Of a stretch of DNA of 64,000 nt, positions 7,267 to 15,561 are shown piece by piece. The position numbers and the translations under genes are program-made. The notes beneath the pieces are model-generated. The model saw only the letters and a list, made by a program, of their open reading frames with translations, was not told the DNA's origin and ran no database searches. Numbering within the stretch: the first letter of the stretch is position 1; each line of letters begins with the position of its first letter. The DNA is from Streptomyces sp. NBC_00683 (GTDB taxonomy: Bacteria; Actinomycetota; Actinomycetes; Streptomycetales; Streptomycetaceae): the NCBI RefSeq assembly GCF_036226745.1, contig NZ_CP109013.1, positions 1,674,001 to 1,738,000 on the forward strand, given 5' to 3'.

Positions 7267-9630
7267 GTGACCTCACCACCTGGACGACGCCTGCTCAGGC
7301 GCTCCCTGTCCGCATCCCTCTCCCTGGCCCTCGCCGCCGTCGGCACCGCTGCCGCCGTCGTGATGGCCGGCGCACCGTCCGCCCAGGCCGCCGGTGTCCC
7401 CGCACCGTCGCCCGTCGGGATACCCGGCCGGGGCGCCACCGTTCCTTTCACGGAACAGGAAGCCGAGTACGCCGCCACCAACGGCGCGCTCATCGGCCCC
7501 GACCGGCTGTACGGTTCGCTGCCCTCGGAGGCATCGGGCCGGCAGGCCGTCACGCTCGACTCGGCGGGTGAGTACGTGGAGTTCACCCTCACGGCCCCCG
7601 CGAACGCGATGTCCTTCCGCTACTCACTGCCGGACAACTCCGCCGGGACGGGCCGGGACGCCTCGATCGACGTACGGGTGAACGGCTCCTCGCTCAAGAG
7701 CGTGCCGGTGACCTCGAAGTACGGCTGGTACTACGGCGGTTACCCCTTCAACAACAACCCGGGCGACACCAACCCGCACCACTTCTACGACGAGACCCGC
7801 ACCATGTTCGGGTCCACGCTGGCCGCCGGTACGAAGGTCCGGCTCCAGGTGACCTCCACCGCGGCCTCCCCCTCCTTCACGATCGACCTGGCGGACTTCG
7901 AGCAGGTCGGCGCGCCGATCGGCAAGCCCTCCGGCGCCCTGGACGTGGTGGGTGACTTCGGTGCCGACCCGACAGGCAACACCGATTCCACCGCGAAGTT
8001 CCAGGCGGCCGTCGACGCGGGCCGCACCCAGGGCAGGGAGGTGTACATCCCGCAGGGAACCTTCCAGGTCAACGACCACATCGTCGTCGACAAGGTGACG
8101 CTGCGGGGTGCCGGTCCCTGGTACAGCGTGCTGACCGGACGCCACCCCACGGACCGGAGCAAGGCTGTCGGTGTCTACGGCAAGTACGCCGCCCAGGGCG
8201 GCAGCAGCAACGTCACACTAAAGGACTTCGCCATCATCGGCGACATCCGCGAGCGGGTGGACAACGACCAGGTCAACGCCATCGGCGGGGCCATGTCGAA
8301 CTCGGTCGTCGACAACGTCTGGATGCAGCACACCAAGTGCGGCGCCTGGATGGACGGCCCGATGGACAACTTCACCATCAGGAACAGCCGGATCCTCGAC
8401 CAGACCGCGGACGGCGTCAACTTCCACTACGGCGTCACGAACTCCACCGTGACGAACACCTTCGTCCGCAACACCGGTGACGACGGCCTGGCCATGTGGG
8501 CGGAGAACATCCCGAACGTGAAGAACAAGTTCACGTTCAACACCGTGATCCTGCCGATCCTCGCCAACAACATCGTGACCTACGGCGGCAAGGACATCAC
8601 GATCTCCGACAACGTCATGTCGGACACCATCACCAACGGCGGCGGACTGCACATCGCCAACCGCTATCCGGGCGTCAACTCCGGTCAGGGCACCGCGGTG
8701 TCGGGCACGCACACGGCCGCCCGCAACACCCTGATCCGCACCGGCAACAACGACTTCAACTGGCGCTTCGGCGTCGGTGCGATCTGGTTCAGCGGTCTCA
8801 ACGAGCCGATCAGCAACGCCACGATCAACATCACCGACAGCGAGATCCTGGACAGTTCCTACGCCGCGATCCACCTGATCGAGGGCGCGTCCAACGGGCT
8901 GCACTTCGACAACATCAAGATCGACGGCGCCGGTACGTACGCCCTGCAGATCCAGTCGCCGGGCACCGCCTCGTTCAACAAGGTCGTCGCCACCCACATC
9001 GCCCAGTCCAACCCGATCCACAACTGCGTCGGCAGCGGCTTCCAGATCACCCAGGGCAGCGGCAACTCCGGCTGGTACGCGAACCCGCCCGCCTGCACCG
9101 GTGTCTGGCCGGACCCGGTGTGGACGAACGGCGGGGTGCCCGGGAGCGGCGGTCCCACGGACCCGCCCGACCCGACCGACCCCCCGGACCCGACGGACCC
9201 GCCCGAGGAGACGGGCAACCTCGCCCAGGGACGTACGGTCACCGAGACCAGTCACGTGGACGTGTACGGCGCGGGCAACGCGGTGGACGGCAACGCCAAC
9301 AGCTACTGGGAGAGCCGTAACAACGCCTTTCCGCAGTCCGTCACCGTGGACCTCGGTGCCGCCAAGGCCGTCAAGCGGCTGGTGCTGAAACTGCCGCCGG
9401 CCGCCGCCTGGGCGACCCGCACGCAGACCGTCGGCGTCACGGGCAGCACCGACAACTCCACGTACAACTCGCTCAAGGCTTCGGCGGGTTACACCTTCAA
9501 CCCGTCGACCGGCAACACCGCGACCATCACCCTGCCGGGGACGTCGACCCGCTACCTGCGGCTGACCTTCACCGGTAACACGGGCTGGCCGGCGGCCCAG
9601 CTCTCCGAACTGGAGGCCTACACCAGCTGA
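7267..9630 (+). CDS. Secreted GH87-like (mycodextranase/alpha-1,3-glucanase type) beta-helix glycosidase with discoidin-type C-terminal module
   Basis: This 787-residue secreted protein starts at GTG 7267 after an AAGGACG-type ribosome site. The signal peptide ends at about SAQA-AG. Residues about 55-215 form a beta-sandwich carbohydrate-binding-like region. Residues about 225-625 form a right-handed beta-helix opening with VVGDFGADPTGNTDST. The catalytic-looking Asp cluster is ADGVNFH and NTGDDGLAMW (Asp405-Asp406), as in GH87. A Pro/Asp/Thr linker (about 630-650) leads to an F5/8-type module (about 655-787). The likely substrate is alpha-1,3-glucan (fungal wall or dental-type glucan). GH87 membership is from remembered motifs, so the substrate is tentative. 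Confidence 0.8.
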   Translation: MTSPPGRRLLRRSLSASLSLALAAVGTAAAVVMAGAPSAQAAGVPAPSPVGIPGRGATVPFTEQEAEYAATNGALIGPDRLYGSLPSEASGRQAVTLDSAGEYVEFTLTAPANAMSFRYSLPDNSAGTGRDASIDVRVNGSSLKSVPVTSKYGWYYGGYPFNNNPGDTNPHHFYDETRTMFGSTLAAGTKVRLQVTSTAASPSFTIDLADFEQVGAPIGKPSGALDVVGDFGADPTGNTDSTAKFQAAVDAGRTQGREVYIPQGTFQVNDHIVVDKVTLRGAGPWYSVLTGRHPTDRSKAVGVYGKYAAQGGSSNVTLKDFAIIGDIRERVDNDQVNAIGGAMSNSVVDNVWMQHTKCGAWMDGPMDNFTIRNSRILDQTADGVNFHYGVTNSTVTNTFVRNTGDDGLAMWAENIPNVKNKFTFNTVILPILANNIVTYGGKDITISDNVMSDTITNGGGLHIANRYPGVNSGQGTAVSGTHTAARNTLIRTGNNDFNWRFGVGAIWFSGLNEPISNATINITDSEILDSSYAAIHLIEGASNGLHFDNIKIDGAGTYALQIQSPGTASFNKVVATHIAQSNPIHNCVGSGFQITQGSGNSGWYANPPACTGVWPDPVWTNGGVPGSGGPTDPPDPTDPPDPTDPPEETGNLAQGRTVTETSHVDVYGAGNAVDGNANSYWESRNNAFPQSVTVDLGAAKAVKRLVLKLPPAAAWATRTQTVGVTGSTDNSTYNSLKASAGYTFNPSTGNTATITLPGTSTRYLRLTFTGNTGWPAAQLSELEAYTS

Positions 9631-9639
9631 TTCGACGAC

Positions 9640-9680
9640 GCGATGACGGGCCCGGCCTTCACGGCCGGGCCCGTCATCGC
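9640..9680. terminator. Bidirectional terminator
   Basis: An 18-bp perfect stem (9640-9657 with 9663-9680) around a 5-nt loop lies between the convergent ends of the GH87-like gene and livK. It can act in both directions. Confidence 0.9.
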
Positions 9681-9693
9681 TTTCGGCGGGGGG

Positions 9694-10947
9694 TCAGGAC
9701 TTGGACGCGAAGCCCTCCGCGGCCGTCGACACCTCGGCCGGGCGGACCACCTTGAGACCACCGGGGGTCTTGGCATCCGGCTTCATGATGACGGTCTGGT
9801 TGGTCGACGGGGCCGCGGGGTCGGTGAAGTCGTGCGAGATCCCGAAGTCGCTGCCGAAGCCCTTGATGGTGAGCAGGGCCTTGTCGACACCCTCGCGGGT
9901 CAGGTCCTTGGACTCACAGGCCTTCTTCAGTGCCTCCCCGAAGACGGCCGCCGCGTTGTATCCGGCGACGACTCCGTTGTCGAGGCCGTCCTTCGGGTAC
10001 TGGGCCTTGTACGCCTTGGAGAGCTTGGACGGGCCGGCCGCCGCGTCGCCGATCGGCAGGGTGGAGGAACCGATGTAGTAGTCCTTCTGCAGGGCCGGGC
10101 CCGCCTGGGTCGCCAGGAGCTGCGGCGCGTAGGCCGAGTTGTTGCCCACGACGGGGACGTTGAAGCCCGTGGCGGCGGCGACGCCGACCAGTGAGGCCGC
10201 CTGGCGCGGTCCGGCGCTGATCACGATCGCCTTGACGCCCGCCTGCTTCAGCGCGGAGACCTGGGCGGTCATGTCGTTGTCGGTCGGCTTGATCTTCTGC
10301 TCGACGACGGTGAGGCCCGCCTCCTTGGCCGCGTACTTGGAGCCGGCCAGGGCGTTCTCGCCGTAGTCGCCCTCGAAGTAGACGTGACCGATCTTATCGC
10401 CCTTGGCGACGCGCTTCTCGTCGAGCAGGAAGTCGACCAGGTTGATCGTCTCGACGTCGTACGTGGCGCCGATGACCCGGACGTACTTGGAGCCGAGGAG
10501 GTTCGCCGACCAGGCCTGCGGCAGGACGATGCCCTTGTCCTGGCCGTCGATGCGCTGCTCGACGGCGGCGACGAACGGGGAACCGATGAACTGGGCGAAG
10601 CCCAGCACGTTCGGCTCCAGCTCCGTGTAGGCCGCGATGGCCTTCTGCGGGTCGTAGCCGTGGTCGCGGACCGTCAGTTCGATCTGCCGGTCGCAGATGC
10701 CGCCCGCGGCGTTGGTCTCCTTCACCCACAGCTGCTGGGCCTGGGTGACGCTCTTGCCGAGCGAGGCGTACACCCCCGTCATGTCGGTGAGGGCGCCGAG
10801 GGTGATCTTGGAGTCGGTGACCCCTTCGCCGGTCTTCACGCCGCTCTTGTCCGTACCGGCGGCGTCCCCCTTCCCGGCCTTCTCGCTGCACCCGACGAGG
10901 GTGAGGGTGAGCGCCGCAAGGACCGCTCCGTACACACGCATTTTCAT
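9694..10947 (-). CDS. livK: Branched-chain amino acid ABC transporter substrate-binding lipoprotein
   Basis: Periplasmic-binding-protein fold of type I (LivK/AmiC family), 417 residues, tethered as a lipoprotein. The signal peptide ends in the lipobox LTLVGC. The mature domain opens with ITLGALTDMTGVYASLGKS, typical of this family. It would capture leucine, isoleucine, valine or a related compound outside the cell and deliver it to the LivHM channel. It is the last gene of a five-gene minus-strand operon and overlaps livM by 4 bp. The ligand cannot be read from sequence, and some relatives bind amides or urea. Confidence 0.88.
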   Translation of the reverse strand: MKMRVYGAVLAALTLTLVGCSEKAGKGDAAGTDKSGVKTGEGVTDSKITLGALTDMTGVYASLGKSVTQAQQLWVKETNAAGGICDRQIELTVRDHGYDPQKAIAAYTELEPNVLGFAQFIGSPFVAAVEQRIDGQDKGIVLPQAWSANLLGSKYVRVIGATYDVETINLVDFLLDEKRVAKGDKIGHVYFEGDYGENALAGSKYAAKEAGLTVVEQKIKPTDNDMTAQVSALKQAGVKAIVISAGPRQAASLVGVAAATGFNVPVVGNNSAYAPQLLATQAGPALQKDYYIGSSTLPIGDAAAGPSKLSKAYKAQYPKDGLDNGVVAGYNAAAVFGEALKKACESKDLTREGVDKALLTIKGFGSDFGISHDFTDPAAPSTNQTVIMKPDAKTPGGLKVVRPAEVSTAAEGFASKS

Positions 10948-12083
10948 TTCTTCTCCCCTGGATTCTTCAGACGCGTAAGGCCGCCGGGCAGGAACAGGAC
11001 CACCGCGACCACCGCGGCGCCGTACAGATAGCGGGACGCCTCACCCGGTGTGAGTCCGCCCGTACCGGGGGCGGACACCAGGGGCAGGGAGTCGCTGTAG
11101 TGGGTGAGCACCTGCGGGAGCAGTGACACGAACGCGGCGCCGACGACGGCCCCCGCGACACTGCCGAGCCCGCCGATGACGATCATGGCGAGGTACTCGA
11201 GGGACAGGACCATGCCGAAGTACTCGGGCACGGTCCGCTGGAAGACCAGCGCGAGCAGGACACCCGCGAGGCCCGCGTACATCGAGGAGAGGACGAAGAC
11301 CCCCGCCCGGTACTTGGCCACCGGCACGCCCATCACGCCTGCGGCGATCCGGTGGTCGCGGATGGCGTTGAGCGCCCGGCCGGGCCTGCCGCGCAGCACC
11401 CCGCGGGCGAAGAGCCCGCTCAGGGCGAGGGCGAGCAGTCCCACGTACCAGAGCTTCTCGGAGGACTGGAAGGGCACCGCGGCGACGACCACCTCGGTGT
11501 CGTCGAAGGTGAACCCGAACAGCGAGAGCGGGGGCACCGCACGGCCGTTGAACCCGCCGGTGAGGGAGCCCGCGTTGAACAGCACGTGCTGGCCGATGAA
11601 GATCAGCGCGAGCGTGGCGATACCGAGGTACGCGCCGCGCAGCCGGCCCGCGATCGGGCTGAACAGTCCGCCCACCGCGCCCGCCAGCAGGACGGCGAGG
11701 ATCGCGGCGAGCCAGGTGGGCAGGCCCAGGCCGGAGAGTTCGTGGCCGTTCTCGGTGCTGCTCTCGCCGGCCAGGATGCAGTAGCTGTACGCCCCCACGG
11801 CGAGGAAGAAGGCGTGGCCCATGGAGAGCTGGCCGGTGCTGCCGGTGAGCAGGTTGAGGCCGATCGCCCCGATCGCGGCAGCCATCGCGAAGAGTCCGGC
11901 CTGGAGCCAGAAGCGGTCCAGGTAGAACGGGAACACGAGGAGCAGGACGGAGCCGGCGAGCCACAGGTAGGTGCGGGGGTGCCGCAGCCTTCCGGTGAGC
12001 GACTTCCCCGGGCCGGGCGGCACGGGGGCCTGGGGGACGCCGGCTTCGGCGGGCGTCCCGGCGTCCTTGACGGTTTCAGACAC
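10944..12083 (-). CDS. livM: Branched-chain amino acid ABC transporter permease LivM
   Basis: Integral membrane permease of 379 residues with an N-terminal polar Pro-rich stretch of about 30 residues, then roughly ten hydrophobic segments. Family blocks include LNLLTGSTGQLSMGHAFFLAVGAY and, late in the protein, VIGGLGSVAGAVVGA. It pairs with LivH to form the channel. Its start overlaps the end of livH by 8 bp and its end overlaps livK by 4 bp. Confidence 0.9.
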   Translation of the reverse strand: MSETVKDAGTPAEAGVPQAPVPPGPGKSLTGRLRHPRTYLWLAGSVLLLVFPFYLDRFWLQAGLFAMAAAIGAIGLNLLTGSTGQLSMGHAFFLAVGAYSYCILAGESSTENGHELSGLGLPTWLAAILAVLLAGAVGGLFSPIAGRLRGAYLGIATLALIFIGQHVLFNAGSLTGGFNGRAVPPLSLFGFTFDDTEVVVAAVPFQSSEKLWYVGLLALALSGLFARGVLRGRPGRALNAIRDHRIAAGVMGVPVAKYRAGVFVLSSMYAGLAGVLLALVFQRTVPEYFGMVLSLEYLAMIVIGGLGSVAGAVVGAAFVSLLPQVLTHYSDSLPLVSAPGTGGLTPGEASRYLYGAAVVAVVLFLPGGLTRLKNPGEKK

Positions 12084-12966
12084 GGGCCAGCTCCTTCGTA
12101 CCGAAGAGTCCCGCGGGCCGGATGAGCAGGACGACCACCATCACGAGATAGGGCGCGAGGTCTCCGATGCCGCGTCCCAGGAAGGACAGATCGCTCTGGT
12201 AGCCGGTGGCGAGCGACTCGGTGACTCCGACGATGAGCCCTCCGACCAGCGCACCCGTCGTCGAGTCGAGGCCGCCGAGGATCGCGGCCGGGAACGCCTT
12301 GAGCGCGGCGAAGGAGGTGGCCCGCTCGAGGCCCGGGGTGGGGAAGACGGTGAGGAAGAGCGCGGCGACCGCGGCGAGTGCCCCGGCCACCGCCCAGGCC
12401 GAGAGGGACACCCGGCCGAGCTTGATGCCCATCAGGGCCGCGGTCTGCGGGTTCTCGGCGGCGGCCCGCATCGACACGCCCCACGAGGTGTAGCGGAACG
12501 CGAGCAGGAACACCGTGATGAGCAGCCCCGCGACGACGAAGGCCGCGATACGGGTCTCGGCCAGGGTGACACCGCCGATGGTGACGACGTCGTCCCCCCA
12601 CGGGTCGCCGAGCGACATGACCTCGGTGCCCATCCGCCGGACGAGTTCCGTGGTGATGAGGATGTCGACGCCGATGGTGACGATGGCCAGGACGCTGTGG
12701 TCGCTGCCCCGGTAGCGGCGCATCACGAAGAACTCGATGGCGGAGCCGACGACCGCGGCGCCCGCGATCCCGACGCCGAGCGCCGGCCAGAAGCCGATGT
12801 CGTCGTGGAGGACGGCGGTGACGTATCCGCCCGCCAGCAGGAGGGAGGCGTGGGCGAAGTTGACGACCTCGGTGGCCTTGAAGATGACGACGAAGCCGAG
12901 CGCGATCAGTGCGTAGACCGATCCGATGGAGAGTCCGCCGAGGAGGAGTTCGATGAAGGTGGTCAT
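12076..12966 (-). CDS. livH: Branched-chain amino acid ABC transporter permease LivH
   Basis: Permease of 296 residues with eight or so hydrophobic segments. It opens with the LivH-type block LLGGLSIGSVYALIALGFVVIFKATEVVNFAH and carries AFPAAILGGLDSTTGALVGG in the second half. It forms the channel with LivM. The ATG overlaps the livG stop side by 4 bp. Confidence 0.9.
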   Translation of the reverse strand: MTTFIELLLGGLSIGSVYALIALGFVVIFKATEVVNFAHASLLLAGGYVTAVLHDDIGFWPALGVGIAGAAVVGSAIEFFVMRRYRGSDHSVLAIVTIGVDILITTELVRRMGTEVMSLGDPWGDDVVTIGGVTLAETRIAAFVVAGLLITVFLLAFRYTSWGVSMRAAAENPQTAALMGIKLGRVSLSAWAVAGALAAVAALFLTVFPTPGLERATSFAALKAFPAAILGGLDSTTGALVGGLIVGVTESLATGYQSDLSFLGRGIGDLAPYLVMVVVLLIRPAGLFGTKELARV

Positions 12967-13766
12967 TCCTGTGTCCCCAAGTAGGCCTGGACGACGGCCG
13001 GATCGTTCTGGACCTCGGCGGGGGTGCCGCCCGCGATCCTGCGTCCGAAGTCGAGTACGGTCACGGCGTCCGCGAGCCGCATCACCACGCCCATGTCGTG
13101 TTCGACGAGCACGATGGAGATGCCGAGGCTGTCGCGTACGTCCGCGACGACGGCCGCGACGCGACGGCGTTCGTCGGCCGTCATGCCGGCGATGGGCTCG
13201 TCGAGCAGCAGCACCTGCGGCTCCATGCAGAGCGCACGGCCGAGCTCCACGAGCTTCTGCTTCCCGTACGGGAGCGCACCGGCGGGCCGCTCCAGCTCCT
13301 TGTCCAGGCCGATGAACTCGGCGATCTCGCGGACCCGTTCGCGGTGTCGCCGCGCTTCGCGGGCCGCCGAGGGCAGCCGCAGTCCGCTGGCGAGGAAGCC
13401 GGCGCGGGTGAGGCGGTGCCGGCCGAGCAGCAGGCTGTCGGCGACGGTGGCGTGCGGGGGCAGCGCCAGGTTCTGGAAGGTGCGGGCGACTCCGAGTCCG
13501 GCGATCTTGTGCGGGGCGAGGCCGGTGAGTTCGGTCGAGCCGAGGTGCACCGTGCCGGAGGTGGCGCGGTAGACGCCGGAGAGCACGTTGAAGGTGGTGG
13601 ACTTGCCGGCGCCGTTGGGTCCGATGACGGCGTGCACACTGCCGGGTTCGACGGTGAACGAGACCGCGTCGAGGGCGGTGAGTCCGGCGAAGCGTACGGT
13701 CACGTCGCGCACGGCGAGTGCGGCCGGGGCGGTGACGGGGGCCGTGGTGGCCGGAGCGGTTGTCAC
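12963..13766 (-). CDS. livG: Branched-chain amino acid ABC transporter ATPase LivG
   Basis: ATP-binding subunit of 267 residues. Walker A is GPNGAGKST, the Q-loop region and signature (here ALPYGKQKLVELGRAL, the LivG variant) precede Walker B VLLLDEPIAGM, and the H-loop is VLVEHDMGVV. The open frame extends much further upstream to 14846, but that part is antisense-like shadow of livF. GTG 13766 is chosen because it overlaps the livF stop by 4 bp (GTGA), the pattern used throughout this operon. Confidence 0.92.
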   Translation of the reverse strand: MTTAPATTAPVTAPAALAVRDVTVRFAGLTALDAVSFTVEPGSVHAVIGPNGAGKSTTFNVLSGVYRATSGTVHLGSTELTGLAPHKIAGLGVARTFQNLALPPHATVADSLLLGRHRLTRAGFLASGLRLPSAAREARRHRERVREIAEFIGLDKELERPAGALPYGKQKLVELGRALCMEPQVLLLDEPIAGMTADERRRVAAVVADVRDSLGISIVLVEHDMGVVMRLADAVTVLDFGRRIAGGTPAEVQNDPAVVQAYLGTQE

Positions 13767-14563
13767 GCGGACCACCTGCTCAGGGTGCGTGAGGGTCCGC
13801 CGACGGCCTGCCGCGCGACCTCGGCCGCCTCCTCGTCGACGACGCCCAGATAGCGGCGGCGTACCTCGTCGGAGGCCGCGAGTTCGTCGGCCGGGCCCTC
13901 GATGGCGACCTCGCCGACGTCCAGGACGTACGCGGTGGAGGCGAGCCTGAGCGCGATCGCCGCGTTCTGCTCGACGAGCATGACGGAGGTACCGGCCGCG
14001 TTGATCTCCTGGATCGTCTCGGCGATCTTGGCCGCCATGAGCGGCGCGAGACCGAGGGACGGCTCGTCGAGCAGGAGCAGGCGGGGCCCGGCCATCAGGG
14101 CCCGTCCCATCGCCAGCATCTGCTGCTCCCCGCCGGACAGCAGCCCGGCACGCTGGTGGGCGCGCTGGGCGAGGACGGGGAACAGCTCGTGTACGCGTGA
14201 GAGCGCCGCGGTCGTTTCCTTGCGCCCGCCCCGGGCTCCGAGTGCACCGGCCCGCAGGTTGTCCGCCACCGTCATCCGGGCGAACACCTGTCGCCCCTCC
14301 GGCACCTGGATCACTCCTGCGGCCACCACCTGGGCGGGGCGCAGCCCGTCCAGGGGCACGCCGTCGAAGCGGATGGTGCCCGTGCCCGTCCCGCGGTGGA
14401 AGCCGAGGGTCCGCGACACGGCCCGCAGCAGCGTGGTCTTGCCGGCGCCGTTGCCGCCGAGCACCGCGGTGATCGCGCCGGCCGGCACGTCGACGGAGAC
14501 GTCGCGCAGTGCCCGTACCGGGCCGTAGCCCACGGACAGTTCGCGGATCTCGAGCGTTGCCAT
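13763..14563 (-). CDS. livF: Branched-chain amino acid ABC transporter ATPase LivF
   Basis: First gene of the liv operon, 266 residues. Walker A is GGNGAGKTT, the signature is LLSGGEQQMLAMGRAL, Walker B is LLLLDEPSLGL and the switch His is replaced by the LivF-type VEQN. ATG 14563 has a strong purine-rich ribosome site (GGAGGAGG) just upstream. The open frame runs on to 14644 but without a better start. It hydrolyses ATP with LivG to drive uptake. A bulged hairpin at 14582-14607 sits directly before the ribosome site. Confidence 0.92.
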   Translation of the reverse strand: MATLEIRELSVGYGPVRALRDVSVDVPAGAITAVLGGNGAGKTTLLRAVSRTLGFHRGTGTGTIRFDGVPLDGLRPAQVVAAGVIQVPEGRQVFARMTVADNLRAGALGARGGRKETTAALSRVHELFPVLAQRAHQRAGLLSGGEQQMLAMGRALMAGPRLLLLDEPSLGLAPLMAAKIAETIQEINAAGTSVMLVEQNAAIALRLASTAYVLDVGEVAIEGPADELAASDEVRRRYLGVVDEEAAEVARQAVGGPSRTLSRWSA

Positions 14564-14581
14564 GCGTCCTCCTCCTTCCGA

Positions 14582-14607
14582 CTGGTCGTTGTGGTGCCAC
14601 AGACCAG
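14582..14607 (-). promoter_or_regulatory. Inverted repeat in the livF leader
   Basis: An imperfect inverted repeat of CTGGTC...TGTGG with CCACA-GACCAG gives an 11-bp stem with a 2-nt bulge and 2-nt loop. It lies 19 bp upstream of livF. A second short repeat, TGTGC-N4-GCACA, is at 14679-14692. Either could be an operator for the divergent PucR-type regulator or an RNA hairpin. No binding data exist. Confidence 0.4.
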
Positions 14608-14779
14608 CAGGGGGCGGGCCGCGCGTCCACGGTCCGCGGCGCAATCGCTGCGGCTGACCAGCGTTCGAAGGGTGCCGTTGTGCACGCGCACAGAGGCGCG
14701 TGATCCGCTGTCGTACGCCTCGCGGCGGGTGGCATCGTCACGAGCCATGAGCGGCCCGGCTGCGGAACGGAGCGATGAC

Positions 14780-15502
14780 ATGCAGCGGCGCAGTGACGAA
14801 CGGGTCCAGGCGCTGCTCGACGCCCTCCTCGAGGACCGGTCCGCACCGGGACTCGCGGCGCGCGCGGCGGCCGGTCTGGGCCTGCCGGAGCAGGGCCGTT
14901 ACGCGGTGGCGGTGCTGCGGACGGGCGGCGGACCGGACCGTCCGGTCATGGACGCTGACGGGATGACGTTCCTCCGGCGCATGCGGGCCGACTGCGAGAT
15001 CGTGGTGGTCGCCCTGGGCGAGCGGGGTGCGGACGAACTCACCGCGGTCATGGCGGAGCGGTGTCCGGGTCCGGGCGGGATCAGCCCGGTGGTGGACTCG
15101 CTGGCCGAGCTGGGATCGGCACGCCGGCTGGCCGATGTGGCGCTGCTGACCTGTCCCCCGGGCACCGCCGGGATCGTGCGGCTGGAGGAGCGGCTGCCGG
15201 CGGCGCTGGTGGTGAGCCGGCCGGAGCTCGCGGCCCGGCTGGTCGCGACTGTCTTCGGCCCGCTGCTGGGTCTGGACCCGGCGGACCGGGACCTGCTGGT
15301 GCGGACGCTGGAGGCCTGGCTGGACTGCGGAGGGTCCGCGGGGCGGGCGGCGGGCCTGCTGTACTGCCACCGCAACACCGTGCTGAACCGGTTGCGGCGG
15401 CTGGAACAGCTGACGTCGCGGTCGCTGTCACGGCCCCGCGAGCTGATCGAGATCATGCTGGCCCTGGAGGCCTTCCGGCTCTCGGTGGCGGCGCGGGGGT
15501 GA
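14780..15502 (+). CDS. PucR/CdaR-type transcriptional regulator
   Basis: Regulator of about 240 residues, divergent from livFGHMK and so probably its controller. The C-terminal third is a PucR-type helix-turn-helix: LEAWLDCGGSAGRAAGLLYCHRNTVLNRLRRLEQL. The N-terminal part has no recognisable ligand domain but resembles the central region of CdaR-family proteins. ATG 14780 has a GGAG 7 nt upstream. An in-frame ATG at 14747 would add 11 residues. The protein is shorter than many PucR regulators and lacks the usual N-terminal PucR domain. Confidence 0.8.
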   Translation: MQRRSDERVQALLDALLEDRSAPGLAARAAAGLGLPEQGRYAVAVLRTGGGPDRPVMDADGMTFLRRMRADCEIVVVALGERGADELTAVMAERCPGPGGISPVVDSLAELGSARRLADVALLTCPPGTAGIVRLEERLPAALVVSRPELAARLVATVFGPLLGLDPADRDLLVRTLEAWLDCGGSAGRAAGLLYCHRNTVLNRLRRLEQLTSRSLSRPRELIEIMLALEAFRLSVAARG

Positions 15503-15540
15503 GGGGGCGGGTCCGCGGGCCCGCCCCCTCACCCCCGCGC
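15491..15540. terminator. Long hairpin terminator overlapping the regulator stop codon
   Basis: A 21-bp perfect stem (15491-15511 with 15520-15540) with an 8-nt loop. Its left arm contains the last codons and the stop of the PucR-type gene. It lies between convergent genes and probably ends transcription from both sides. Confidence 0.88.
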
Positions 15541-15561
15541 ATCACGACGGGACGCTGTGCG

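Noticed and set aside
9150..9215. Short PDPTDPP-type repeats as a CRISPR or tandem-repeat locus
   Set aside because: These are codons of the Pro/Asp/Thr linker inside the GH87-like gene, not a CRISPR; the similar PTPDPTT repeat at 39250-39330 is the pectate lyase linker.
12963..14846. 627-residue open frame joining livG to an upstream extension
   Set aside because: Only the part after GTG 13766 has ATPase motifs; the upstream part is antisense-like and overlaps livF.
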